In this document: positions 47,320 to 56,637 of the stretch, piece by piece
Numbering within the stretch: the stretch's first letter is position 1
Layout: each line of letters opens with the position of its first letter
Assembly: GCA_023205875.1 (NCBI GenBank)
Contig: CP060762.1
Coordinates: 310,001 to 374,000, forward strand
DNA from: Chloropicon primus
Lineage: Eukaryota > Chlorophyta > Chloropicophyceae > Chloropicales > Chloropicaceae
Length of the DNA: 64,000 nucleotides
Reading direction: 5' to 3'
Program-made: the position numbers and the translations under genes
Notes under the pieces: model-generated
What the model saw: only the letters and a program-made list of their open reading frames with translations
The model's database searches: none
What the model was told of the DNA's origin: nothing

Positions 47320-47986
47320 ATGGCGACGATGGCGCTGGAGTCGAGAGCGGGCGCGCTGAGGGCGTGCGTCCAGGAGCACGTGGACATCACCCTGAACGAG
47401 GTTGGAGAGCAGGCCTTCGACATCATCCTCCGCGACGTTTCTCCGGAATACCGTAACACTTTCGTGAAGCTGTACAACCAGACGGTCCAAGGCATCAAGC
47501 AGAACACCATGGAGGAGCTGGAGGTCATATGCTCGGAGGTTGGGCTGTGGAAGAAGCTCGAGAGCCTCGACGCGCTCTCCAAGGAGGTCAGCATGAACAC
47601 CAGCCAGAAAACTCTCGAAGCTTTGAGGTGAGCATCAAAACAACAGCAACAATAACAACAAACAGCAGCATCGTCGTCGTCGTCGTGTGAGGCAACAACT
47701 ATAGAATAGAATGCCGTCTCTCTCTCTCTCACTCACTCACTCTTGACTCGGACACTGACGCTTTGATCTCGTTGTCTTCAGAGTCTCGGCGACTTCCGAG
47801 AAGCCGGAGGACCTTTTGAGGAAGGCGGCCATCGCCTTGAAGCGCAAGGAGAAGGAGAGTCTGGAGCAGCAGCTGCGAGGTTTGAAGGAGAAGGAGGCGG
47901 AGTTCCTGGGCCAAGCGCAGGAGCGCAGGGGCAAGGTGGCGGAGCTCTTGGGGACCATCGAGTCCGTGGGGACGAAGCTCAATTAA
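47320..47986 (+). CDS. Nnf1/PMF1-like kinetochore MIS12-complex subunit, two exons (170 aa)
   Basis: Exons 47320-47627 and 47782-47986 join in phase across a 154-nt intron (TTGAG|GTGAGC, TCTTCAG|A). The protein is helical: a first helical region with YRNTFVKLYNQTVQGIKQNT and MEELEVICSEVGLWKKLESL, then a C-terminal coiled coil rich in Lys/Glu (LKRKEKESLEQQLRGLKEKE). This pattern and the spacing of LY..T...I..N...E.E..C.E match plant Nnf1/PMF1 proteins, which with MIS12, DSN1 and NSL1 bridge the centromere to the NDC80 complex. Similarity in this family is low, so another small coiled-coil protein is possible. Confidence 0.55.
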
Positions 47987-48175
47987 AACTTTTCTCAAAG
48001 AAGAAGAAGAAGAAAAAGAGACACGCCAACTGTAACACTAGAAGAGATATATCATGAAAGCTTTACTCTCTCTCTCTCTCTTCCCTGGTCTTCTTTTATT
48101 CTGACCGGTCGTCGTTGGCGTCGTCCATGTTTTCGTTGTTGTTACAATGCATGTGCTTTGTGCGCCCTCTGCGCT

Positions 48176-49045
48176 TCAAAGCTCGTCAATGTCCGTGAGC
48201 TGCTCAATGTACCAGTCCTCCTTGGACCTCTTCTGCCTCTTCCTGAAGACGTGGACGAGGAGGATGCCGCAAGCCAGGACACCGACGAGGAAGATCGCGA
48301 ACATGGACGTCCTCATTGTCAGCAGCTTCACGTCCTTCCCACCCGGAGCGAGCCCGCCGTCCTTGTGCTTGACCTCCCCCTCCAAGAGGTGGTCGAAGAA
48401 GATGAACTTGTCGCCCTTGGTCACAAAGTGGACGTCCGCGTACCTCTCAACCTCGTCCACCACAAAAGTCCCGTGGACGGTGTGGCCCACAACCTCCACG
48501 GTCTCGGAAGCCAAGGTTCCGCTCGGGGACAAGCTCAGGTACTCCAAGTCGAGCCTCTGCTCCGTGTGAGTCAGGACCCCGGTGACCTCGCTCGAGGACC
48601 CCAAGTTGGTCTCTATGTACTCGGTCGCCTCCGAGGAGAGCTCAGTCCCAGCGTCCTCGTACACGGGGACGTCATCCAGGCTCAACTCGTACTTGTTCTC
48701 CGCGGAGGTGTCCCAAGCCGGGTGCTCGTAGACCCTGAGATTGTGAAGGACCCAGTCCGTGTCGCCGGTCTCCTCCGTGAACGCCTTGACGACCACCGTG
48801 AGGAGAAAGTTGAAGCCGTTGACCACCTGCCTCTGCGCGTCGCAGAAGTGAACGACCTCGTGGTCAGTCTCGTTGAACCTGGCGTTCAGGTCCTCTTCGA
48901 AGAACGTCTTTGCGGCGACCACGCCGGGGTCGCTGGGGTCCACCTCCTTGGGTGCCCCGGCCAAGCAAACCTCGACCAAGGACAAGGTCGACAGAACCGC
49001 AAGGCCCAAGGCAACAAGACCACGACCACGACGAGTCAGGGTCAT
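48176..49045 (-). CDS. Type I membrane protein with a cystatin-like ectodomain (289 aa)
   Basis: The ATG at 49045 gives MTLTRRGRGLVALGLAVLST and a signal peptide to about residue 29. The ectodomain starts DPSDPGVVAAKTFFEEDLNA and contains QVVNGFNFLLTVVVKAF: QVVNG matches the QxVxG protease-contact loop of cystatins. DWVLHNLRVYEHPAW then resembles their C-terminal PW hairpin. A second less clear domain (about 130-235) is followed by a membrane span (SMFAIFLVGVLACGILLVHV) and a short basic then acidic tail. A membrane-tethered inhibitor of papain-like proteases in the secretory pathway is the inference. Cystatins are usually secreted or cytosolic single domains, so this architecture is unusual. 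Confidence 0.65.
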   Translation of the reverse strand: MTLTRRGRGLVALGLAVLSTLSLVEVCLAGAPKEVDPSDPGVVAAKTFFEEDLNARFNETDHEVVHFCDAQRQVVNGFNFLLTVVVKAFTEETGDTDWVLHNLRVYEHPAWDTSAENKYELSLDDVPVYEDAGTELSSEATEYIETNLGSSSEVTGVLTHTEQRLDLEYLSLSPSGTLASETVEVVGHTVHGTFVVDEVERYADVHFVTKGDKFIFFDHLLEGEVKHKDGGLAPGGKDVKLLTMRTSMFAIFLVGVLACGILLVHVFRKRQKRSKEDWYIEQLTDIDEL

Positions 49046-49307
49046 GCTGCTGCCTGTTTGTTTGTTTGTTTGTCTTTTGGTGTGTGCTCGTGCCAACCAA
49101 GCCTCTGCCTTTGTACTTTTTGTCCTTCAAAGCAGCCTTTGTACGACGCTCTGTCTCACAAACAAACGGCAAGCAGCAGCAGGCGGGCAAGAAAATGAAA
49201 TGGAGATGAGGATGGAGGGGAGGAGAGGAAGGATGGAGGATGGAGGGGATTGGTTGGTTTCATCATGGTGCATCATCCTCTCTCGTCTTGGCAGCACCAC
49301 CACCACC

Positions 49308-49350
<43 letters not shown>

Positions 49351-49546
49351 GGTGGTGGTGGTCCTTCCTTTCTCGGCGCACGCGTTTTTTATGTCGAGAT
49401 CACTTGATTATACTACAACCTATTCCGTTCGATTCGGTGATTTCTGAAAAAACAAGTACTGGAAAAAAATTCGAGCCCGTCGCCCTCCCCAAGTTCCCGT
49501 CGCCCCCTGCTACAACTTTCTGCTAGACTTTCTGCTAGACTTTCTG
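49046..49546. other. Intergenic region with GA microsatellite and a 12-bp tandem repeat
   Basis: About 500 bases between two minus-strand genes. A GTTT run (about 49055-49075), an AG dinucleotide run at about 49311-49348 with adjoining GGT repeats, and four copies of TAGACTTTCTGC at about 49509-49560 that overlap the stop of the next gene. No supportable gene. Confidence 0.6.
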
Positions 49547-50569
49547 CTAGACTTTCTGCTTCTTCTGCACCCTGCGCACTTCGAACCCCTTGACGAGATC
49601 GATCGCCTCCTCGTCCTTGTCGAGGTACTCGGAGATGAACGAGCAAGCCAATCGCTTGTCGATGTGAAACAGGGGGTTGGTGCTCCCCTTCTCTATACAG
49701 TTGAGAAACGAGTTGCTCCCCTTCCCGCTCAAGTTCTTCACGATCGACCCGGACGCCACCATCATCCTGGGCCCGGGGGCGTTCGTCTCGTTGTCCGATC
49801 CGCTGCCGCCGTCCGCCTGCTTCTTCCCCTGGTTCGAGGTCGTGTCCACCGAGCCGTCGCTCTCGCTGCTGGACTTCCTCTTCTTCGACGCGTCCCCGTC
49901 GTCCCCGAACGCCTTTGCGACGCTGTCCTCGTCCAGGTCAAGCTTGACGCCGTCCGCGGCAGCCTGCTGCTGCTGCTGCTCCTTCTTCGGGTTGCCGCTG
50001 TTGCCATCGTTTGAGCTGTTGTAGTACATCGAAGGGCCGCCAAACCCCATCGAGGCCGGGGGCTGGAACGGGTGGTCCGACATGTTGCTCCCCGGGGCGT
50101 ACTGGATGTGGTTGAACCCGCCATAGTACCCCGTGCTGTACCCCCCGTAGAACCCCGTGCTCACGCTGCTCGTCGTCGTCTCAAAGTCGGACAGGGACTT
50201 GAGGTCCGCGTAGCAAAAGTTCTTTGGGTCCAGCGAGATGTCGTTGGTGGTGGCGTTGGCAGCGGGAGTGGTGATGTTGGTGATGTTGGTGATGTTGGCG
50301 TTTGGAGTGGTGGCGGTGGTGGTGGTGGTGGGTTGCTGCTTGGAGGTGGAGACGGAGCAGCACTGGCCGACCTTCTCCTGCTGGATCCCTGGACACTTTG
50401 GGTCCACCGGCGTCGAGGACGGGGCGGCTCTGGTGTGGGGGGTGTTGGGTGTTGGCGCGGCCTTCGCGGTGGCGATGGCCTTCATGGTGGCGGCGGTGGT
50501 GGCGGTGGTGGTGGGGACGCCCTCCTGTGGCCTCGGGGCGATGGGTCGAAACCTCGTCGTCTTCATCAT
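49547..50569 (-). CDS. Low-complexity hypothetical protein (340 aa)
   Basis: I do not recognise this protein. The ATG at 50569 (MMKTTRFRPIAPRPQEGVPT) is the first good start. Residues 1-110 are Thr/Ala/Asn-rich. A Tyr/Gly-rich patch follows (FYGGYSTGYYGGFN), then a Gln run and an acidic Ser/Lys stretch (DASKKRKSSSESDGSVD), a possible nuclear localisation signal. The last ~65 residues look folded: NSFLNCIEKGSTNPLFHIDK then ACSFISEYLDKDEEAIDLVK. The make-up suggests a nuclear regulatory protein, but this is inference. The stop codon lies within the four-copy TAGACTTTCTGC repeat, so repeat changes could alter the end of the protein. Confidence 0.5.
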   Translation of the reverse strand: MMKTTRFRPIAPRPQEGVPTTTATTAATMKAIATAKAAPTPNTPHTRAAPSSTPVDPKCPGIQQEKVGQCCSVSTSKQQPTTTTTATTPNANITNITNITTPAANATTNDISLDPKNFCYADLKSLSDFETTTSSVSTGFYGGYSTGYYGGFNHIQYAPGSNMSDHPFQPPASMGFGGPSMYYNSSNDGNSGNPKKEQQQQQAAADGVKLDLDEDSVAKAFGDDGDASKKRKSSSESDGSVDTTSNQGKKQADGGSGSDNETNAPGPRMMVASGSIVKNLSGKGSNSFLNCIEKGSTNPLFHIDKRLACSFISEYLDKDEEAIDLVKGFEVRRVQKKQKV

Positions 50570-52716
50570 CGTGGACAGGAGTGGTGTTGTTCTGCTGCTG
50601 CTGCTGCTCCGATGTATGTATGGTATGTTCTCTCCTGCCTGTTGCTGTTGCCTCAGGGAAGAACGAAGAAGGTTCCTTGCTTTCTTGCAACGATTGCTGC
50701 TTGAAGAAGAAACGGTGCAACGAGAGCAACTTGTTTGCAACGAATGATTGCTGTTGACGAAAGAAACCGAAATGTTTGCGCAATCGTCGTCGTCGTCGTC
50801 GCAGGTGTCGCAGGTGGTGCTGATTCAACAACGAATAATATCCAACGATACACCAACTCCGCGAAAGTCGCGAGTAACTAGCAGTTGCGCGACGGCGAGT
50901 GGTGAGTAGGACAATATCTCCCTCCTCTCCTCTATTGATGCTTGTGTTTCGTTGTTGTTGTTGTTGAAGATTCTCTGTCTTTCTTTCTCTCTCTCCAGAG
51001 AAGAGAAGCTCGTTCTATCGATAGTGGAACACGACGAAGAAGGTGAAGAAAACCCAAATCGGTTCTCTCTCGTTCGCGTGGTGGTGGTCCTCGGTTGCGT
51101 CAAGACGGTTGCGTCCTTGGCGTTCGGTTCGTTCCTATGGCTTTCTCCGCTTCAAGGGGAGGTGACCTCTCGCTTTGGAGTCCGAGCCGCCTCCTGGAAA
51201 TACAATGGGGATTTCTATACGGCAGGAACAGAGAAGAGAATCTGAAGATTTTATCCAGGGATTTTGTAGGGGCGTGACGGACGCACAATCCCGCCCCCAC
51301 GAGGGACTCCACGTGCGGAGGGGATAAGACAGATTTTTTCTTCAAAAAAATCTTTAGGCGAGCGACGCCTTTGGGGCCTTTGGGGCCTTTGGGGCCTTTG
51401 GGGACTTCGTACTAGGAATAGAATGAAAGGGTAGGGCAAGGCTTCGGAAGACGTTTGAAAGGTGAGGTCGGGAATCGACAATCGAGTGATCATCTTCATT
51501 ATCCTCTGAAATTTCCTCACCTGACTCCTCAAGAAGCAAGATGTTGTCTGTTTGACAAGAGGCTCTGTCTCAAACCCCAGGGGGGTGGGGGCATTGAAGG
51601 CATTGGTCAAGGGAAGGGATCGTCGTGGTGCTCGGCTTTTTTTTGGGGGGCGAGGAGGGCTACCATCGACGCACAGCAGCAAGAGGTGCGCCATCTCGCA
51701 CCTCGGATGGAGTTGCTGGCGCCCCGCTTCCGGCGCAATCCAGCCAGGACCCAGGGACAGTCCGAACCGCAACCGAAGATCAAGGTCAAGGTCAAGAATC
51801 TTGGCTCAAGATCGAGGCCTTCGAAAAAGGCGCTTTCACGCACACGCACACACGGAGAGAAAGTCGCAATTCATTCTCTAGAAGCCAAGCCAAGCCCATT
51901 TGAGGGAGGCCGAAGAGTTGGGATTGCCCTGAAAAAGGGCAGATCGACCGACGTGCTTTCATCATCATCATCGTCGTCGTCGTCTTCTTCATCACTGCTG
52001 TTACTATTCTTGAAGGAATCCACAAAGAATCCACCACTCCCAGCGCCGCTTCGAACGCCTCTCTCTCAAATGCAAAGTTTGGATTCCAAACTCATCGTCA
52101 TCGCGTTGCTGCGTCGGAAGACGTCCCTCGGTGGGCTCGAAAGATAAAGTCTCCTTCTGGTTTATATTTTAGGACAAGGGCCAGGTCAAGCTGGGACGAT
52201 GCCTGATTCCCTTTCGATGTTAATTCGAAGTCTTGAACAAGGGGAACTAAGGACAGGCGTTGGTCCCGGGAGTACGTCCTTGTGGTAGACGGGATGAAGC
52301 CTTCATCATGAAGGTCGACAGACGATATAACGCAGTGGTCGTCTCCTCCTCCGCCATCACCAATGAACCATTGACGATGTATCACACAAAGCCAACTAAC
52401 AAAGAGACAACAACAACGACACACAGAGAGAGCCAATCCTCCCTCCTCCTCCTGTTTGTGTTGTATCTTGAGGCGTTTTTCCTCTTCCTCCTCCTCCTCC
52501 TCCTCCTCCTCTCTGCAAGCACCTCATCTCCAAAGCATCGCCCACACAAAGCCAACAACAATGAGCCAACTGAGCCAATCCCTCCCCCTCCTCTCCTCCT
52601 CCCTCTGTCTCTCTCAAATCAGAGAGAGAATTTCCTCCACCACCAGCAGCAGCAGCAGCAGCAGCAGCGGTCGGTGGACAGAGCAGGCGACGACGACGCC
52701 CACCGCCACCGCCGCC
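50570..52716. other. Long divergent intergenic region
   Basis: About 2.15 kb, the longest stretch without a supportable gene. It contains a TTG run at about 50953-50967, a four-copy GGGGCCTTT repeat at about 51371-51402, an ATC/GTC trinucleotide run at about 51960-51990, a CTC run at about 52484-52510 and a CAG run at about 52645-52668. The last part (from an in-frame ATG at 52561) may be coding leader for the DUF98 gene. I could not identify an RNA gene here, although the space would allow one. Confidence 0.5.
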
Positions 52717-53640
52717 ATGTTATCCTCCTCCTCTGCCGCCAGCAAGCCGACCCGTCAGCGGCGGAACGGGTTGGAAGCGACCCAGGCGACAACGACACGG
52801 ACTCCTCGTCGTCTCGTCGCCCCGCCGTCGTGCAGTTCCAGTTCCAGATCCAATTCCAATTCCAGTTCCAAAGGGTCCACACGACGACGACGACGACGAC
52901 GGCCGCGAGGAGAGCCCTCTGCCCTGGCCGCCGTCGCTTCGTCCCCAGCGTCCTCCTCCTCCCACTCATCACCATCGCCGTCCTCGTCGCTCTTCGCCGA
53001 GTGCCTGGCCATGGAAAAGGTGTGGACCTGCAGCGGGGAGAGGCCGAGCGCCGTGTCGAGGCACCTCATGGAGAACCTCTCCCCGGCGTGGAAGATGCTC
53101 CTCCTGTCGGACGGATCTGTCACCAGGCATGTCGAGCTCCTGACCGGCAGGGACGTCGAGGTGGAGTGCCTGGAGATGGCCGAGGTCGACTTCAACAACA
53201 ACAACAACAACAACAACAACAACGTATCGTCGTCGTCGCCTCCGCTGGACGCCCTCGGCATCTCCGGGCCGGTGCTTCAGAGGCAGGTGTACCTGTACAG
53301 CGAGGCGGAGGCCGACCCTCTGGTGTACGCCGTGTCCTGGTGGAACAAGGCCAAGGCGGACGCCTTCCTCACGGACGTCGAGTCCCCCATCTGGGTCAAC
53401 CTGAGCGAGAACAAGACGGAGCTGTTCCGGGAGGTCAAGGCCCTTTACAGGGGACACTCCCCGGAGCTCGACAAGGCGATGGGTGTGGAGGGGCCGTACT
53501 GGGGGAGGCACTACTGCTTCTGGCACGGGGGGGAGCCCCTCACAGTGATTTACGAGGCATTCTCCAACAAGCTGGACGACTACCTGAGCGACACGTCCTG
53601 CGCGACGGAGCAGCAGCAGCAGAGGGAAGGGGGACCCTGA
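52717..53640 (+). CDS. DUF98 / Ycf21-like chorismate-lyase-like protein, plastid-targeted (307 aa)
   Basis: The ATG at 52717 (context GCCGCCATGT) begins MLSSSSAASKPTRQRRNGLE, a Ser/Arg/Thr-rich leader of ~90 residues typical of a transit peptide; an upstream in-frame ATG at 52561 is possible. The conserved domain starts at about 98: SRHLMENLSPAWKMLLLSDG, SVTRHVELLTGRDVEVECLE, then LQRQVYLYSEAEADPLVYAV and SWWNKAKADAFL. These match the DUF98/Ycf21 family, related to chorismate pyruvate-lyase. It may act on chorismate or a related phenolic route in the plastid. An Asn run (about 161-170) and a Gln run near the end are expansions. The family gene is plastid-encoded in red algae. Confidence 0.75.
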   Translation: MLSSSSAASKPTRQRRNGLEATQATTTRTPRRLVAPPSCSSSSRSNSNSSSKGSTRRRRRRRPRGEPSALAAVASSPASSSSHSSPSPSSSLFAECLAMEKVWTCSGERPSAVSRHLMENLSPAWKMLLLSDGSVTRHVELLTGRDVEVECLEMAEVDFNNNNNNNNNNVSSSSPPLDALGISGPVLQRQVYLYSEAEADPLVYAVSWWNKAKADAFLTDVESPIWVNLSENKTELFREVKALYRGHSPELDKAMGVEGPYWGRHYCFWHGGEPLTVIYEAFSNKLDDYLSDTSCATEQQQQREGGP

Positions 53641-54026
53641 TTGCACACAACATATGATGCACACGCAGACATAACAGGCAGCCTAAACTCTCCGCAGGCT
53701 CCCTGTATAAACTACCCTTAATTCTTTCATTCTTTCGTTTCGAGATGTCTTGGTCGCACACGCGCGTCTAGAGAGCAGCAGCAAGAAAAAGGAGCGGGCG
53801 CGGGGGTAATGTAATGCCCCCTCCCCCTCCCCATCATACCTCCGCACAACAATCGCACATCAATCCATCTTGGCCTTCCGCTCCTGGGTTTCGTCTCGAG
53901 CGGAATCCCCGAGGCAAGCAAAAAAAGAGAGGTGAGGGGACTCAATCTCAATCTGCTGCCGTGCGTTACAATATAGATAAAGTGAAACGCCCGGGGGAAG
54001 GAGCAACCAAAACCAAAACATCAGCA
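53641..54026. other. Intergenic region / leader, DUF98 to double-BTB
   Basis: About 385 bases. An ATG at 53814 is in frame with the next gene but the sequence between is Pro/Arg-rich and lacks conservation-like features, so I treat it as leader. Confidence 0.5.
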
Positions 54027-55022
54027 ATGCCTTCGAGCCACGTGGTCGAGAAGAACGAAGAGGACGACGACGTGCAAGCCGGCGGCGAGGCAACGACGAC
54101 GACGACGGAGGGGAAGGGCGAGGACGATGACGATGGCAGCAGCAGCGAGATCCGGGTGTCGTCTCTCCTCATCCGCAGGTCCAACATCGTGGACCAGCTT
54201 TTCCTGAAGCAGGAGCTCCTGAACAGGAGGGAGGAGGACATCCTGAAGCGGTCCAAGAGCTTGGAGGACCTGCGGCAGCGAGTCGAGCGGGAGGCCAGGG
54301 AGCTCGAGGACCAGAAGTCTCGGTTCGAGAGCGAGAAGAGGAGCGTAAGGAAGTACAAGGAGAGCGAGGCCGGCAGGGTACGGCTCAATGTCGGGGGCGA
54401 GAGGTTCGAGACCTCGATCGAGACGCTGCGAGAGAAGAGCGGCTTCTTCAAGGCCATGTTCTCCGGGGCGTGGGACACGGAGGCAAGTGAGGTCGTCTTC
54501 ATCGACCGATGCCCCAAGCGGTTCCCCCTGCTGCTAAACTTCCTTCGGTCCGATGACGACAACGACTGTTTGACCGAGTACTGCTACGAGACCGCGAGCA
54601 GGGAGGGCTTGCACGAGATCATCGGCCTGTTGCGGGAGGCCGAGTTTTACCAGATCGATGCCGCGGTGGAGGTGATTGAGGAATTCGTGAACCACACCCG
54701 AGATCTGGCGACGGCGTTCGACACGATTACGCTGAACGTCGGCGGGGAGCTCTTCGCCACGTCCAGGAGGACCCTCTGCCTCTGTCCATTTTTCGACAAC
54801 TTGCTGGCCGGGTTCACCAACCAGGGCCAGCTGTCCGCGAGCAAGCTTTCGGGGCTCCAACCGATATTTTTGGATCGGAACCCAAAATTTTTTGCCATCC
54901 TGCTGGACTACCTCCGCTCCGGTTGCTGCAGGCAAGTCTTGAGCCACCACATCTCCTTGCTGCCCGACGAGCTCTTGTCCTACTTCAAGGACGACATGAA
55001 GAATTTTTACGAGCTGGATTAA
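54027..55022 (+). CDS. Protein with two tandem T1/KCTD-type BTB domains (331 aa)
   Basis: MPSSHVVEKNEEDDDVQAGG starts an acidic N-terminus followed by a coiled coil at about 55-115 (LFLKQELLNRREEDILKRSK onward). The first BTB of the potassium-channel tetramerisation type begins at about 120: VRLNVGGERFETSIETLREK, then FIDRCPKRFPLLLNFLRSD. A second begins at about 233: ITLNVGGELFATSRRTLCLC, then IFLDRNPKFFAILLDYLRSG. Both carry the LNVGG start and the D-R-x-P-x-x-F core. KCTD-type BTB domains oligomerise and often recruit CUL3. Two in tandem within one chain is uncommon. No channel pore is present. An upstream in-frame ATG at 53814 is the alternative start. Confidence 0.8.
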   Translation: MPSSHVVEKNEEDDDVQAGGEATTTTTEGKGEDDDDGSSSEIRVSSLLIRRSNIVDQLFLKQELLNRREEDILKRSKSLEDLRQRVEREARELEDQKSRFESEKRSVRKYKESEAGRVRLNVGGERFETSIETLREKSGFFKAMFSGAWDTEASEVVFIDRCPKRFPLLLNFLRSDDDNDCLTEYCYETASREGLHEIIGLLREAEFYQIDAAVEVIEEFVNHTRDLATAFDTITLNVGGELFATSRRTLCLCPFFDNLLAGFTNQGQLSASKLSGLQPIFLDRNPKFFAILLDYLRSGCCRQVLSHHISLLPDELLSYFKDDMKNFYELD

Positions 55023-55163
55023 AAGCTGAGAGATCCAAGCATTGGTTGTCAAGTTTTGTTGTACTTGTACAAAAACAAAAAAAGGAACACATCCGTCTAA
55101 TTTTAGCCGCCACCCACCCCACCCCACCCCGGTTCTTCTACCTCCTTGTCCTCAGCGTCACCG

Positions 55164-56513
55164 TCACCCAATTTTGGCCACCCTCCCGCCGGCGCTCTTC
55201 TCGCCGCTCTTCTTCTTCTTCTTCTTCTTCTTCTTCTTTCTGTTCACCGAAACAACTGGTTCCTCCTCCTCCTCCTCCTCGGCTGCTCGACCTTTTCCCT
55301 GGGGAGCGTCATCCTGCGGGGCGGGCTGCAAGTCTCCCAGCTGCGCCTTTGCCTTCTCCACCAGCCTGCTCGAGCTCTTCTCTTCCTGCTTCAAAGCGTC
55401 CGCGAGTTTTGCCGTGGCGCGAATTCTGCGGTTCAGGTCCGTGATCTCCTGCTGCAGCACCGCTTTCGAGCAGATCTCCTTGTTCACCTCCATGATGACC
55501 TCGTGAAGGCGCTTGTTGATGTCCTTGTCCTCCATGTTGCTCACGGCAAGCTCCGCTTGCAGGACCGACTCCTCGATGCGCTGGGCGTTACGCAGCATCT
55601 TGAGGTCAGCGTTAGCCGTCAGCAGCATCTCCTCCGTGATTTGCGCCTCCTCCTCCAGCCTTCCAGTGTCCTCTTCAAGGCACCTCAGCTGAGTCTTTGC
55701 CGTCCTCAAGTTCCTTTCGAGGTCCTGGACAACGTCGTTGTAGAGCTCCACCTCCTTCTCCACGCTCGCGTCCCTGCTCCCCTCCAACTCCTTCTTCGAC
55801 GCGATCTCCCGCTCGCACTCCTCCTGGAGCCTGCGGAGGGTTGCCTCCCTCTCGGCCTTCCCCTCCCGCGCGGTGGCGATCTCTCTCGAGAGCTCCCTGG
55901 CCTCCTTGCCCTGGACAGCCTCCGTCGCGTTGTTCTCCTTGTGCAGAATCTGCAGCGCGGTCTCGAGGTTGATGTAGTTGCTCCGCGCCGACGAGAAATC
56001 CCTCTGGTAGCTCAGCGACCGCGTCAGAAGCTCCTTCGTGCTCGACTCGGCCTTCTCCGCCTCCAGCACGAACGCCCAGCGCTCCTTGGCGGACGAACTC
56101 GCCTCCCTGTCGGCCCTCTCCTTCTCCTCCACCGCCAGTTGGATCCTCCTCCTGTAGCTCTCCATGGCCGCGCTCATCATCTGCACGGCCGCCTCATCGA
56201 CCTCGTAGTAAGGCCTCGGCGGGGGTGCGGGCTCCGAGGCCTCGCTCAGGTACGCCCCCTCGTTCCAAAAGGACAGGCTGCTTCGGCTGCTGCCGCTCCC
56301 TTGCGGACTCCCAGCGCTCGAGGCGGATCCACCTCCTTCCTCCTCATCCTCGCCCCTCTCGACGCCGTCGCTAATGGGCCGCTTGGCTTCCCTCCTCGGC
56401 CTTCCCGCGCGCCCCGTCCTGAGAACGGCCCGCTCCTCCGCGCGAACGATGACCTTCTCCGGAGTCACCCTGTTGTCGTAGTACCACGCCCCCTCAAGGT
56501 CTTCCGCTTCCAT
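55164..56513 (-). CDS. Coiled-coil hypothetical protein (449 aa)
   Basis: I do not recognise this protein. It opens MEAEDLEGAWYYDNRVTPEK, then has a Glu/Gly/Ser-rich disordered region to about 90. From about 105 to 385 it is almost continuous heptad coiled coil (VEEKERADREASSSAKERWA, LSREIATAREGKAEREATLR, LERNLRTAKTQLRCLEEDTG). A poly-Glu stretch and a run of ten Lys from a TTC repeat at about 55205-55240 mark the C-terminus. A cytoskeletal or flagellar structural role is likely for such a protein but is inference. It lies 125 bases from the next minus-strand gene's stop and converges on the double-BTB gene. Confidence 0.6.
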   Translation of the reverse strand: MEAEDLEGAWYYDNRVTPEKVIVRAEERAVLRTGRAGRPRREAKRPISDGVERGEDEEEGGGSASSAGSPQGSGSSRSSLSFWNEGAYLSEASEPAPPPRPYYEVDEAAVQMMSAAMESYRRRIQLAVEEKERADREASSSAKERWAFVLEAEKAESSTKELLTRSLSYQRDFSSARSNYINLETALQILHKENNATEAVQGKEARELSREIATAREGKAEREATLRRLQEECEREIASKKELEGSRDASVEKEVELYNDVVQDLERNLRTAKTQLRCLEEDTGRLEEEAQITEEMLLTANADLKMLRNAQRIEESVLQAELAVSNMEDKDINKRLHEVIMEVNKEICSKAVLQQEITDLNRRIRATAKLADALKQEEKSSSRLVEKAKAQLGDLQPAPQDDAPQGKGRAAEEEEEEEPVVSVNRKKKKKKKKKKSGEKSAGGRVAKIG

Positions 56514-56637
56514 CGCGCCGGCCGGCCCAAGCTTTTTGTAACGCTCAGGCCGCCAACATAACGGGCAAAACCAAGAATCAAAGAATTATCACACATAGAC
56601 GGGGGTTTCCATGAAATAAAGCACAAAACTAACGGAT

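Noticed and set aside
50570-52560. Possible additional gene in the 2-kb gap
   Set aside because: The open frames on either strand are built from trinucleotide repeats or lack any domain-like pattern, and I found no tRNA cloverleaf by eye.
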